Source of the DNA: Capniomyces stellatus
Lineage: Eukaryota; Kickxellomycota; Harpellomycetes; Harpellales; Legeriomycetaceae
Length of the DNA: 64,000 bases
Reading direction: 5' to 3'
NCBI GenBank assembly: GCA_001661515.1
Contig: LUVW01000014.1
Location: 310,001-374,000, forward strand
Each line of letters starts with the position of its first letter. Positions within the stretch are counted from its first letter, which is position 1. The translations under genes and the position numbers were made by a program. Below are positions 34,101-45,200 of this stretch, piece by piece. Under the pieces are notes generated by a model, which saw only the letters and a program-made list of their open reading frames with translations, did no database searches and was not told where the DNA came from.

Positions 34101-36306
34101 CCAAACTTCAAAACAAGGAAGGCGCATAGTTTAATGTTGGAGAGCTAAACTTGAAATTGAAACAAGATAGAGATTGAAAAATATGTATATAAAGGCAAAC
34201 CAGTATCTCGATTACACATTTAAATTTCCCATTTTGAAATAATCTCTAACATATCTTTTGTATAGTAAGAAGATAAAACAGTTATTTCCACACTTACAAC
34301 CCCATTATACTACACGGACGCCAACATCCAAGTAAAGCGTTGAAGCCAAGAACCAAAATACTAATTCCTGATATGCGGACGAATAACAGCAAAAGTACAC
34401 AGACCGGCACTAACACCTGTGCTCTAGAAAGAGACTATCCTGTAGTAAAAAAACCAACATCAGTTCCAGATGAGTACACATAACATAAGCTACTAACCAA
34501 CCACAAAAAGTAACGTTTCAACACATACTACTTGTTGAAACGCAAACGTATCTCATTTGATTAACACACTTTATTCTGTATTCGATTTATACTTTAGAAC
34601 ACTCCCTATATACATTTAGGGAAACTTTGTACACAAACTAAATACCTTATCCTTTCCAACCACAATTTATAGCTATTTAAACATAACATAACATTTAGTA
34701 TAATTTCTTTTTGAATATATATCCTTTATGTTCCAAACTCGACATTCACCTAAAAACTCCCTTTTTTTATCAATGTTAAACCCTGCCATTTGCTGCTTTT
34801 CCCATTTTTTAAAAAATGCTTTGGGTTTTTTTGGTCATACTTAAAACTTGTCGATTTATTTCTAAAACGCAGCAAAACTCCAAATTAAACAGCCTCTGCC
34901 CATTTCCACCGATATTTTTTTTTTGCACCATTTCAAAACAAAAGCTAGCTACTTGGCTATTTTTAGAAGGTCGGCAAAGTTACTTTTTTTATTTTTATTG
35001 AAATAAAATTAGTTTTTCTGTCTGGTTAGATTAAAGAGCTAATTTAGCTGTAGTTTCAACTCTAATTGTGTTTCTGATTGTAATTGAATAGTCTTTCTAT
35101 TGTTTGGGTCTAATAGTATATTTAAATTACACTGAGATAATCAGACAACGTAATTCCGCTATTTTGAGCTGATTCAGCCAAAAATCCTTGATACAATATA
35201 TTTGGCAAATAGACGACGTTTATCTACGATTTCCCTTCTTAGCCAAGGTCTTTAAACCTGAATAAAAGTACCATAACAATCTTTTATTATTATTATTGTT
35301 GAATTCTCAATAATAAATTTTAGTCGCATACAACAGCTCTCATTAATAGGGCTATGACGTGTACATTGTAAAAATGCAAGAGATAAACCAATAGAGGCCT
35401 TCTTTTTCTCACACAGAAAAATTAGTTACCAGAAAAATAGTCACCGCCAGAGCCCTATCTATAACGGGGGTTCGACGTTTTATAAATACAACCGAGAATA
35501 TATTTTGCGACAACCTGATATACCTCAACATCTTGATGAACATATTTTTGGAATATCGCATCATGATAAAAAAAAATTCTAGGTTCTCGTGATTAAGAGC
35601 TCTCACAAGATTAGACCTCCCAATCATGGTTTCCCAAGATTAGACTTTCCAATAATGGTTTTCCCAATACCAGTACACCCAATACCAGCATTCCCAGTAA
35701 GTGTATATCCGAATTCTCGAGAACTTGAACACTCAAATACTCTATTATTCGATTATTAAATATACAAACCTAATTTGGTCTTTTATCCTTTTAGTTATGA
35801 AAAAGGCGTGACTTTAGGCGGGCTAAACTAGATGGCCTAAAAAAAATACATTTAAATAGGACATTATCAAAATGAACCACCATGGAGTCTAGAACCTACG
35901 AATGTGAATAAATACTACCATTATTTGACCTTGCAGCTATAAACATCGTTTTATTGTCCATACTAATATACAGACGAGATATCCGATAATAACACAAGGC
36001 AAATACATACTAACCATTTTTTAAAAGCAAAAACGACTGTAGGGACTTGTACGTCAAACAATACATATTGATACTTTTCAACAAAGTCAGGGAAATGCAT
36101 TTGAGCAATAAAAGCAGGTAGAGCCAATTACAGCACATAAACATTGTGCATTTCAAGTAACGTGATCAAGACATTACCAGGCTTGGTGATTTATATTAGG
36201 TGGGATTTATATTCAGGATTACGCCATAAAACACAAACAAAATATGGGCATATAAAATTATAAGCATGTTACTCAACAGCAACAAAAAAAGGCGTGAACT
36301 TACTGT
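31198..36306. other. Large gene-poor region
   Basis: About 5 kb without a recognisable gene. Isolated ORFs of 60-78 codons (for example 33341-33105 and 35627-35409, minus) have no domain match that I recognise. It contains a G-rich run at about 32426-32440, a gtgtagaaaa repeat at about 33825-33860 and a cccaataccag-type repeat at about 35640-35700. Confidence 0.55.
33825..33860. repeat. Short tandem repeat (gtgtagaaaa)n
   Basis: Three copies of a 10-12 base unit agtgtagaaaa with variable A number, in non-coding AT-rich sequence. Confidence 0.7.
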
Positions 36307-37395
36307 TCAAGTCCAACCAACCAGTTTTTTGGAGTTTAGGATTGCTTTTTGTGCGTTGTAGCTATCGATCCTCAGCTCGCCACTATTATCAGCGTCTGTG
36401 TAAAACATCGAATTATCCTTAGAAAACACCTTATCCAGGTCAAAGTGCCTAAAAAGGGATGTTACATTATCCTCGTTTAGCTCAAATCCGGAATCCTCAA
36501 TAACCTTGGATACATACGCACCATATACGGCGTGTACTTTGGTTGAAGGGTGTATGAAATCTGCAAACGAGTATAGGCCCGGGTCATTGCAAGAAAGATA
36601 CAGATTCCGATTTAGCCCAACTTTATAGCACCCCTTTGTTGGAAAAACAATCCCACACTGTTTATGAGTATCTGTCTTGCTTACGATATTAATAAATTTG
36701 TGCATACTAGCCTTTTTAATCCAAGCCAGGCTGTCCTTGTTGGATTCAGCGTAGCTGTCCAGTAGCGTGCTCAGCTTCTGGTTAATACTCTCTGTATAAA
36801 CGTTCAACTTGCTGGTGAATCCCAACACGTCATAATTTGAAATAGGAAACCTTCGAGGATCCGTGACATCGCCTATTAAAAACTTTTTATACCCAAACTC
36901 GTGCAGCCTTTTTAGCTGAACCATAACATTTCCCGCTACTTTTTCCGAAAAGTCTTCCACATCAACCAATCTTGCGGTGATGTGGAGTGCGTTGAAAATT
37001 ATATCGTTTGTCCCTATCATAATGCTTATAACGTCACCCTTTATACTTTCTGCTTTGTTAAGCAAGCGAAATGCTTTAAGGTATAGGCCAACCTGATCAG
37101 CCAAATCAGGAACAACTATATTCAAGTACCTGTTGGTAGTTGTGTACACGTTGTCGGTCAGCGCAGATCCATGTGCAAAGTTGATCAACGTGTAATTATT
37201 GTAGAATGATAGGTATTCGTTCCAAACAGGCCCATCGGAGTATCTGCGGCGAAAGTATATCTTGGCAAAATTAAAACCTAAATTATTTCCATTGTCCGAT
37301 AAGCTGTCGCCAAACACAATCAATCTTGGCTTGGCTTGGATTAGCGTGCTGGTGAAAAATGCTATAAACGAAAAAAGCGTCTGGAACTTGTTCAT
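36307..37395 (-). CDS. Secreted GDSL/SGNH esterase-lipase
   Basis: Intronless, 362 aa. N-terminal signal peptide MNKFQTLFSFIAFFTSTLIQ with cleavage expected before KPRL. SGNH blocks are all present: block I FGDSLSDNGNN with the catalytic Ser, block II Gly in NFAHGSAL, block III IGTNDIIF with the oxyanion Asn, and block V DFIHPS with the catalytic Asp-x-x-His. The length and the spacing to the C-terminal DxxH fit plant/fungal-type GDSL hydrolases that act on ester-linked lipids or cell-wall substrates; the substrate cannot be read from sequence. A 70-residue tail after the catalytic His has a DADNSGELRIDSY segment. Divergent from COA8 (787 bp between starts). Confidence 0.92.
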   Translation of the reverse strand: MNKFQTLFSFIAFFTSTLIQAKPRLIVFGDSLSDNGNNLGFNFAKIYFRRRYSDGPVWNEYLSFYNNYTLINFAHGSALTDNVYTTTNRYLNIVVPDLADQVGLYLKAFRLLNKAESIKGDVISIMIGTNDIIFNALHITARLVDVEDFSEKVAGNVMVQLKRLHEFGYKKFLIGDVTDPRRFPISNYDVLGFTSKLNVYTESINQKLSTLLDSYAESNKDSLAWIKKASMHKFINIVSKTDTHKQCGIVFPTKGCYKVGLNRNLYLSCNDPGLYSFADFIHPSTKVHAVYGAYVSKVIEDSGFELNEDNVTSLFRHFDLDKVFSKDNSMFYTDADNSGELRIDSYNAQKAILNSKKLVGWT

Positions 37396-38182
37396 CTAGC
37401 TGCCGAAAATTTGGAATTAGGTTATTCACTTTTACGGTAAATTTTAAACGAGTAAATGTGGGAACGGAAATTTAGACGAGTAAATTTAAAAAAAAGGAAA
37501 TGAAAATGATATTCTGAACTATCAAGCAACGTATTGTGTTGTGTTGTGTTAAGCTGAGTCGCTAAAGCTCGGTTAGTTTACTCTTGTGACAAGATTGACG
37601 GATAATAATATGGTTGTTTGCCCAGTGAGTGGGGTTTTCAAGCCTCTGGAATGCCTTAGCCAGCCAATGGAAGTCTAGTTTATGTTTACACTATTGATTT
37701 GGATTTCTAAAATCAGCACTATTCTGCCATAAGCTAGCTACACAACTGAACAAACCATGTTATCAAAAATTATTTTTACAAATAATTAAATAAAAAGTTG
37801 GAGAAATGAGATATCAGGGCCACTTTTATCTTTTATTTAGATTTTTTTTTCTTGATATACAACCCAAGCTGTGTATTTTTATCCGCAAAATCTGAACGGA
37901 CAGATCAAGTTTAAATAAAGTCAAAGTAGGAACATTGATCCAAATCTGCAAAAAGTATGGGCCTTCAAAGTCGAACCTTGGCTCGGACGCTACACGGCAT
38001 GGGCGTGCCAACACAGATACATAGTAAGTCGAAAAGTATGTAAACCCTGGGCTGGGAAATGGGCAAGTAGAAAAACAGAGGTGTGCACTATGATTATTGT
38101 AGCAATTCACTAAAATTAATCTAATATTTATGTTTGGATCTATTGTAACTATAAAAAAGAAATCCAAACCCGAGGTTTTTTC
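37396..38182. promoter_or_regulatory. Divergent intergenic region, GDSL esterase / COA8
   Basis: Contains a short (gtgtt)n stretch near 37530 but no obvious TATA element. The minus-strand ORF at 38167-37826 is unsupported. Confidence 0.45.
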
Positions 38183-39227
38183 ATGCTAAACAAGAAAGAT
38201 AAAACGACAAAAATCAGCACAGAAAACGAAAGCAATGGGCTCAAGCAAAAGAAAGAGGATAAGAGCAGCACAAAAAAACGAGCAAAGGACAATTACAAGA
38301 TTGATTTAACCCAAGCTAATCTAATGCCAAACGAAATCTTGGTTGGTCAGCCTAGACCAGTAAGCAATCTTAGACCAGTAAAGTACTATATTCCTGTAAA
38401 TGAGACCAAAGCTGTAAGTACTTTTTTTTCGATACTCTGATCTTAAATTTGTTTTTATTTTTAAAAAAAAAGCTTTATTTGATGTAATCATTCATACACA
38501 CACAAAATCTGTAAATACAGTTTGGGAGTAATACTAAGCCGGTGTACTGATATGGTGTATGTCTACGATAGGAAATATGTTATAGGAAACTAAGAGAAGA
38601 TGCCCACAACTACAACGAAGAGTTTTGGAATTCGAACAATTTATCCTTTGCAGAGGGATTAAGGGGTTTGGAAAAAAAAGGTTTGTATTTCCAATAAGTT
38701 ATCCAGTCAAATGTATTTTAACTTTATCCAGAAAAACAGTCGAATGTGTGATAGTTAGCTAAAGCGCGTTTACGTGAATAATTAGAACCTGCTATTTTAT
38801 GCTAATAAAAAAAAACTACTTTACTTTAGCACTGGGAGAGAACCGAGTAGTGAGCGAAAAGGATCTGTCAGGGTTTTACAAAGAATATTTGGACAATTCG
38901 TACATGCGACACGCACGATATAATCACGGTTGGTGGAAAAGGAATCTATCAATGCTAATTCCCGGGTGGTTGTCATATTTCGATTCACTTAGATTGAAAA
39001 AGCAGAGAAACAGCGACCACATGTCAAGATATGCAAGACAGGAATTTTTCAACTCTAACCCTGCAGAATCGAACAGCTCAGCTGGTGTGGGGAACGAGAT
39101 TGGTCCAAACGTTAAACCAACAGGATATTTAGCTGAAGGGCCGGTTAGCGGCCGTAGTAGTGGTGTTGGAATAGGTGCAGCCCCTTCTATAGATAGAAGA
39201 AAGGAAAAGATAAAATCGTACTATTGA
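38183..39227 (+). CDS. COA8: Cytochrome c oxidase assembly factor 8 (COA8/APOPT1 family)
   Basis: Three exons, 38183-38413, 38572-38680 and 38830-39227, give 245 aa with clean phases. Conserved blocks align in order with human COA8: LVGQPRPVSNLRPVKYYIP then VNETKAEICYRKLREDA (exon 1/2 junction), NEEFWNSNNLSF, and in exon 3 EKDLSGFYKEYLDNSYMRHA and YNHGWWKRNLSML. The family acts in the mitochondrial matrix in complex IV assembly and protection from oxidative stress. The start gives a Lys-rich N-terminus rather than a classic amphipathic presequence, so an extra upstream exon is possible. The Ser/Gly-rich C-terminal extension of about 70 residues is not in the human protein. Convergent with the orphan secreted gene. 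Confidence 0.92.
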
Positions 39228-39733
39228 TTTTAATAAGTTTTAATTTACTAGAATATATTTATGGGCCAATAGATCAATATATGCTGTATTGGGATGGTCG
39301 CAACATTACCTACACGTACTAATCTCAGCACCAACTCGCTCAACTTCACCATTAACGCATCTAATCCGAGCCACTTTGTTTATACTATCTTGAGACAAAA
39401 TAAAAAACGAAAAATCAACAAAAGTTAACCGTTAATTGTTAGTTGTTAATTGTTAGTTGTTAGCTGTTAGATGTTAGATGTTAATCGTTAGTTATTAATA
39501 GTTGATGCAAAGTTATATTATCTAATTTGATAACTAAAAAACAGTGAGCAGAATAAAAGAAACAAAAGGAAAATAATGGTAACAGAATGGTAGTGTAAAG
39601 TAAAAATACAAAGCAAAACGAAGATTCGAATTGGTGATAAAGTGTGGGTATTTGTACTACTGTGATGTGTTACCAAACATAACTTGTATGCTATCAAGTG
39701 CAAATCCTGCGGTAGTATATACACAGTATTGTT
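39228..39733. other. Intergenic between convergent genes, with heptamer repeat
   Basis: 3' flanks of COA8 and the orphan secreted gene. It holds the ttgttag/ttgttaa heptamer array listed separately and no supported gene. Confidence 0.55.
39430..39505. repeat. Heptamer tandem repeat (gttaatt/gttagtt/gttagat)n
   Basis: About ten consecutive 7-base units of the form gttaRNt, in the intergenic stretch between COA8 and the orphan secreted gene. Confidence 0.8.
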
Positions 39734-40621
39734 TTACAATGATGCAGTGGACATAAAGGCTTCAATGCTGGAAAAGTATTCCTTAGCATTGTATTCAGCT
39801 GAACTGCTTCCTGAAAACACAGATACATCATCTGAGCCATTTATATCGCTACTGCTGCTATCGCTATTAGCGCTAGTAACCGATGAGTCACCCTTTTCAA
39901 AGTTTTCGATGGTGTCTATGCTTGGCTCGCCAGATTCTTCAAGCTCGTCAAGACAAATGATGGTTTCAACATACTCTATGGTCGGTTCTATGCCTTTAGT
40001 GTTAGGAGTAGGTCCGGGCGCAATAGCCCTATCTCTGTTAAAGTGATGGCTGGTGCGTGTTATATATTGCAGCTCGGTACTGTATTTGGTCTTGATTACA
40101 TCTCCTTTAGGACTAACCTGGACAACTTTTAATAGTTTCTTCAGCACAGAAACCAATATTTTTATTGATACTACGCTCTGAATTTCTAAACTAGGTGGAG
40201 CTACGATTGAACCTGCTGCTGTTACTGTTGATGTTACTGTTGATGTTACTGTTGATGTTACTGTTGAATCTGATGTTGTTATTGAATCTGGGGTTGTTAT
40301 TGAATCTGGGGTTGTTATTGAATCTGGGGTTGTTATTGAATCTGGGGTTGGCGTTGCTGTTGCTGTAGGAGCTAAATCTGCTGGTGTATTCATTGGGCTC
40401 GGCTTCTTTGGAACTCTTATTATCGAGGGTGTTTTGCACTTGCCTGTAGCCAAGTCTGGAACGGCTTGTAGCTCGGCTACCTGGGACAATTGTGATTTTT
40501 CTGATGTGCTGATGCCTTCGATGTCATGAGATGCTAAAGTCCCGACGTTGCGTATCAACTCTTCATCGATGCCAAAAGAATATGAAATCCTGACCAGCAC
40601 TAGTAGCGGCACTAGTTTCAT
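39734..40621 (-). CDS. Orphan secreted Thr/Ser-rich repeat protein
   Basis: Intronless, 295 aa. Starts with a short signal peptide MKLVPLLVLVRISYSFG. Residues about 95-140 are tandem repeats: four to five PDSITT hexapeptides (18-bp units), then three to four TSTV tetrapeptides (12-bp units), a likely O-glycosylation region. The C-terminal half is a non-repetitive acidic Ser-rich domain containing IEPTIEYVETIICLDELEES and ending in a Ser/Asp-rich tail. I recognise no family. The expansion of perfect repeats in an extracellular protein suggests a fast-evolving surface or secreted factor. Confidence 0.75.
   Translation of the reverse strand: MKLVPLLVLVRISYSFGIDEELIRNVGTLASHDIEGISTSEKSQLSQVAELQAVPDLATGKCKTPSIIRVPKKPSPMNTPADLAPTATATPTPDSITTPDSITTPDSITTPDSITTSDSTVTSTVTSTVTSTVTAAGSIVAPPSLEIQSVVSIKILVSVLKKLLKVVQVSPKGDVIKTKYSTELQYITRTSHHFNRDRAIAPGPTPNTKGIEPTIEYVETIICLDELEESGEPSIDTIENFEKGDSSVTSANSDSSSSDINGSDDVSVFSGSSSAEYNAKEYFSSIEAFMSTASL
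40201..40345. repeat. In-frame minisatellites (12-bp and 18-bp units) in orphan secreted gene
   Basis: Three to four copies of gttactgttgat followed by four copies of tctggggttgttattgaa, both multiples of three and in frame. Confidence 0.92.
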
Positions 40622-42256
40622 TGCTATATTTTATATTTTCTTTTATGTTATTTCACAAGTAATAGGATAAAATTAGGTGAGTAAATGCTGTGTGTAATTA
40701 AGGTTTGATCTTTTGTGAGTGAGACCAACATGTGTTTGCTATATAAACATTTATTTATAATTAAATATTATGGTACTTTTATATTTTCTTGGATATGCAT
40801 GGAAAGAAGAAAAAAAAACTATCAAGGTTAAAAAGTCACGGTGCTGTTTATATCTATGTTTTTGGGTTTAAATGGCGGCGAAGGTGGAAATTTATATGTA
40901 GATACTAAACGTTTTTGAACTGAGTTGAAATAAGGCGAGTCGTACATTATAATATAAATAAACTCGAGTGATTAAATGCTGATTTTGGGCTAGCCATTTC
41001 TACACTTGTTTATAAAGGGTAATAGTTCTCATAAAGTAGCACATAAAACTCGCAACTCTACGCAATATACTTTTTTATTCTTTTTTATTACAGGTATTGT
41101 TAAACGGCTTAACTTTTATTGTGGACTTTTTTTTTCACTTTGTTTAAAATGAAACAAAATACAAAATACAAAATACAAGCAGGAAAAAAGAGTAAGAGTC
41201 AAGTCTGAAGGTTGGTTGTTGCCAGTTTTGGGTGATATAATTTGGCATTGTTAATAAGTGAAAGAGTGTAAATTTATATTTTAGATGCCTTACCCTTTCA
41301 AGTGTAGACTGGCTACAAACAAGTCTTGCTCCAACAGTCCTCGCTATAGTAAGAATGCTACCGCCAACAGACATTAAGGTAAGCAGGTGAGAAAATTGAT
41401 ACAATAAAGTAGCAAAAACAGTGAAAAACCACACGACAATTAGATGGATTGTTGAGGGTTACAATACAATGTTTGTTCGGCCGTGATTTTATTTTTATTT
41501 TTTCTGCAAACTATTACACAATAAGCCGTAAATCAATGATTGGATGAATGTTGGATGAATGTACAATTATAGCATAGTAGTCCTATTGTAACTGGGATTG
41601 AAAAGAACAAAAAAGTAGGAAAAGATGAAAGAGCGTTGTGTACTGGATAGTTACTAAAGGTAGCGAATAAATTGACGCAATATGAATGCACAAAAAAAAA
41701 AAAAAGGAGTTTTTGACGGTAAAGTTGGCTATTTCGCAAGTATTAAGATTGGGTAGTGGATGATGCTAAAGCGGAAAGTTAAAAACAGTAAGCTGAGCCG
41801 GAAAGCCAACTTGGGAAACTGAAAGTGAAAGGGTGATAATTGGCTTATTCGAAACAATTGGTAATTTAGAATCAGAAATATTTACACAAAATTAGAAATT
41901 AAAAAAAAGAGTAATTTATTTCGATATAAAATAAAAAAGAGCAAGTAAAATGAAATGTCCAAAACTGATCGAATTTGGATTATAAGTGATGCCTAAAATG
42001 ACAACATTATAGTGTACGGGGTTGATGTAAACGTGTAGATTTTTTGTTATTATCAATATAGTGGATGTAAATGTAGAGAAAGCAGTACGATATACAAACC
42101 GAAATAGAGAGATTAAAAGCCAAATAAACAAACAAGATGATTAATAATAAAAATAGAAAAAAATAAATAATAAAAAATTGGCTAAAAAAAAGAAAATGGC
42201 GTATTAGAATTATAATATCAAGCAGCAACGATTGTTGGTGAGAGTAGCAGTAAGTT
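40622..42256. other. Intergenic
   Basis: AT-rich upstream of the orphan secreted gene and downstream of TRAPPC10. No supported gene; several 60-96 codon ORFs on the minus strand lack domains. Confidence 0.5.
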
Positions 42257-45200
42257 TTATGAGCCAAATTTAAGATTTTTGAATTTACTGGATAATTGAG
42301 AATTCGTCATGTTGAGACTCTTGAAATCCAAAGCCGCATTGGCGGCGTTTCTGAAGGAGCCTTGAAAGGAATTGAAAGAGGTATTGTTGTTGTTGGTACT
42401 TTTGGCAGAATTCCTGTTGCTGCCGTTGGCATCACTGACACTTCCCGTGGGTTTGAATTCGAGGTTGTTTGTAAACACAGCCGGGAGTTTTCTGGTTTCA
42501 ACGATGCCAATGTTGGTGTTGAAATTGGCTTCTTGCTGGACTTCTGACACTGGTACTGAAACTGCATACGAGTTGTAATGCGACGGGTTTAAGGTCACAT
42601 TTAGTGGAACAGCATAGTTTGGAAAGTACGACTCGACTTGCTCGTAAACACCCGAGATGTGTGGGTCTGCACCCGCAAATTTAGTGCTATTGTTGCAGCC
42701 AACTACATTCTCCAAGAAGCACGTAAAAGTTGGAGGCAAGATGTGGCCTGGTCGGAGGGGAACCAAAGTCAGCTCAAGCACCACAGTTCTTGTGGCGTTG
42801 TCAGAACCATTGCTGTTGGTAGCAACGCTATCCACGCTGTTGTACTGTGTTACTGGCACGGGCGATATTTTCAGGTTGTGCGAAACAGGACCCGAAACCA
42901 ACCAATCAGACTGTGAAAAGCAAATCGTAACGTACAACTCCAAGATATCGTTGCTATTTTCGGGACCAGAATCTGAGTTTAGGTCAAGCAAATCAAATGA
43001 AGCGAGTAGCTTAATGGGGTAGCCTACAATGCTCATGTTGATACAGGAGTGGCTGGCGGGCTCGGGGTTACTATTGGTGCTACTGTTTAAGTTTTTCGGG
43101 CTGTAGTTGAAGGCAATTGAGCTATTAATATTGTTTGACTGGTAAAAGCTTGGCATGGAGAGAAAGCCATTCACGGTGTTGGCAGACGAGTGCTGGGAAA
43201 TCAAAAACTGGGTGGAAACAACAGCCAACAAACTGCTGGATCTTTTGGTGGTAGGACTGGTTGGCTTGGAGCGATGGCGTACTGGCGATGGGATGTAGGC
43301 AGTCAAGATCTCAGATATCCCGGAACTAGCCATGCTGAACCTGAAGTGGTCAGAGCCGGTGCCAGAAAGAGGCTTTTGGTCAAGGAGCGGCAAACAAAAG
43401 TCGGTTGCACTTTCAAACTGTTCAAGTAAAGACGAGTTGTTCAAGGTGCCAACAACTTTCCTTGAATGAAACACAGCGTTTGACCTGATGGCAGAGTCAA
43501 TGTGGGAGTCAGAAAACGCATACTTGATTGCAGGGTCAATAACGTCGGAAAACACCAGCTTGTTGTGCATGAGGCTAGACTCAATCGCCAGGTCCTCAAC
43601 CGTTGCTATTATGTGCGTGTAAATCAAATCAGACAAGTAATTAAAGTAGTTGTGCAGGAGGTATCTGTCAATAAGTTTGTCTGTACTCTCGCTTGTGCTA
43701 AGCTGGCTGTGGATCGTTTGTTGGACTTGCAGGTTCAGGTAGCTTGAAAATCTGACAAAGTTTATGTTGATGCCTATCTTTCCGGCTATGTCTTTCCCAC
43801 TGCCAACATTGGCGTTGCTGCTGGGCAACGACGAGACTGTTGCCACCACATCCATAGACTGGCCGTGGAAAAGCAGCATTCCGATATTACTAGACGTGTT
43901 GATTAAAACTTCGTGACCACTATCCAGCCCAGCTCTATCAGCAGACGAGTTGCTCGACTCTTTGATTGACAGAATTCTGATAGGGAATCTGTTTGTATTC
44001 GTTATTCTCATAACATTAACTTGCTTATCAGGCAGGTTATACAATGTGTTCTCAACTATCAGAGACCTCCCCAAATCAACAATTCGTTGACCCAAAGTCA
44101 CTCCACTTTCCACCTTCACTTCCGCCCCATCCGAGCCACTTTTGGGCGTTTCTATTTGATACTCAAAACATGGCTCAATAAGCGTTGGTCCGTCAAACAG
44201 GTACGATGGAAGATTCACCGCCTCAATAACCAGCACGCTATCTGCCTCCAGACTTGGGATCTTCAGCCACCCATCTTCGATCTCCACCTTCCCAACAAAA
44301 TCGTCGTTCACCCTGACGGAGCTGACCTGGTTGGTTTCGTTTAGTAGTGCACTGCTCAGGCTTGTGAATATTTGGAACATCCCTCCTTTTATCCGAGTAG
44401 ACTTTGAGCTGATGAATACCCTCAAGTTGGTGCTCTCGCTATCCAAAGACTGCTGGGCTGCTGGTACCACCTCTACTACTGGCAAGGCCTTATTCTCGCT
44501 CAGCCGCACCACAAAGCTCTCCTCTACATCAATCTCCTTGTAGTTTTGCTCTCCCTGTCCAGTTTCCGCATGTTGCTCACCCTCTTCAAACCCAGCCAAG
44601 TAGTCTTCGCGCATCACCGAGAAAAACCGGCCATTTCCTACCCGGATCTCTATATTGATCGCCATGTACCTGCCTGGTGCTGAAACTGTGCTGCTTCCAA
44701 CAACCACCCTGTTGGTTCCAGACCTGAAACTGATTGATTCACTGCGTATTGAGCTCGACATCAGTATATGGAACTCGTTGTCCAGACTCGACAGAGTCAA
44801 CAAAACCGAATCCACCTCAATGCTGACCTCCTCTGGCAAATTGCACAAAAACTCAACCACCACGTGCTGGTTAGCCTCCAAGTTTACCTCTGTATAAACT
44901 CCCTTGACAATAAACAGAGGCTCAATATCCAACTCGAGCTCATTTTCCAGTTTGGTGCTGATCGTGCTAAACAGTGCTGCTGAAAAAGCTTTGTTCTGCT
45001 CCTCGCTCAAATCCTCCTTATGGCTCAGCAGAATCTTCACTGACTTTACGTAATCCACCCAAAGCCCTAAATTGTACTGGCACTCTGACAAGTCTACCAG
45101 CAAATGCGTGTGAAATGGCATCCACGGCCCCCTCACATCGCTACTCTCTATATAGTTTGGCAGCAGCCTTAGCAAGTACTGGCGCGCCCGCTCATACCGC

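Noticed and set aside
42007..42267. Hydrophobic minus-strand ORFs downstream of TRAPPC10
   Set aside because: AT-rich low-complexity translation in the 3' flank, without start context or homology.
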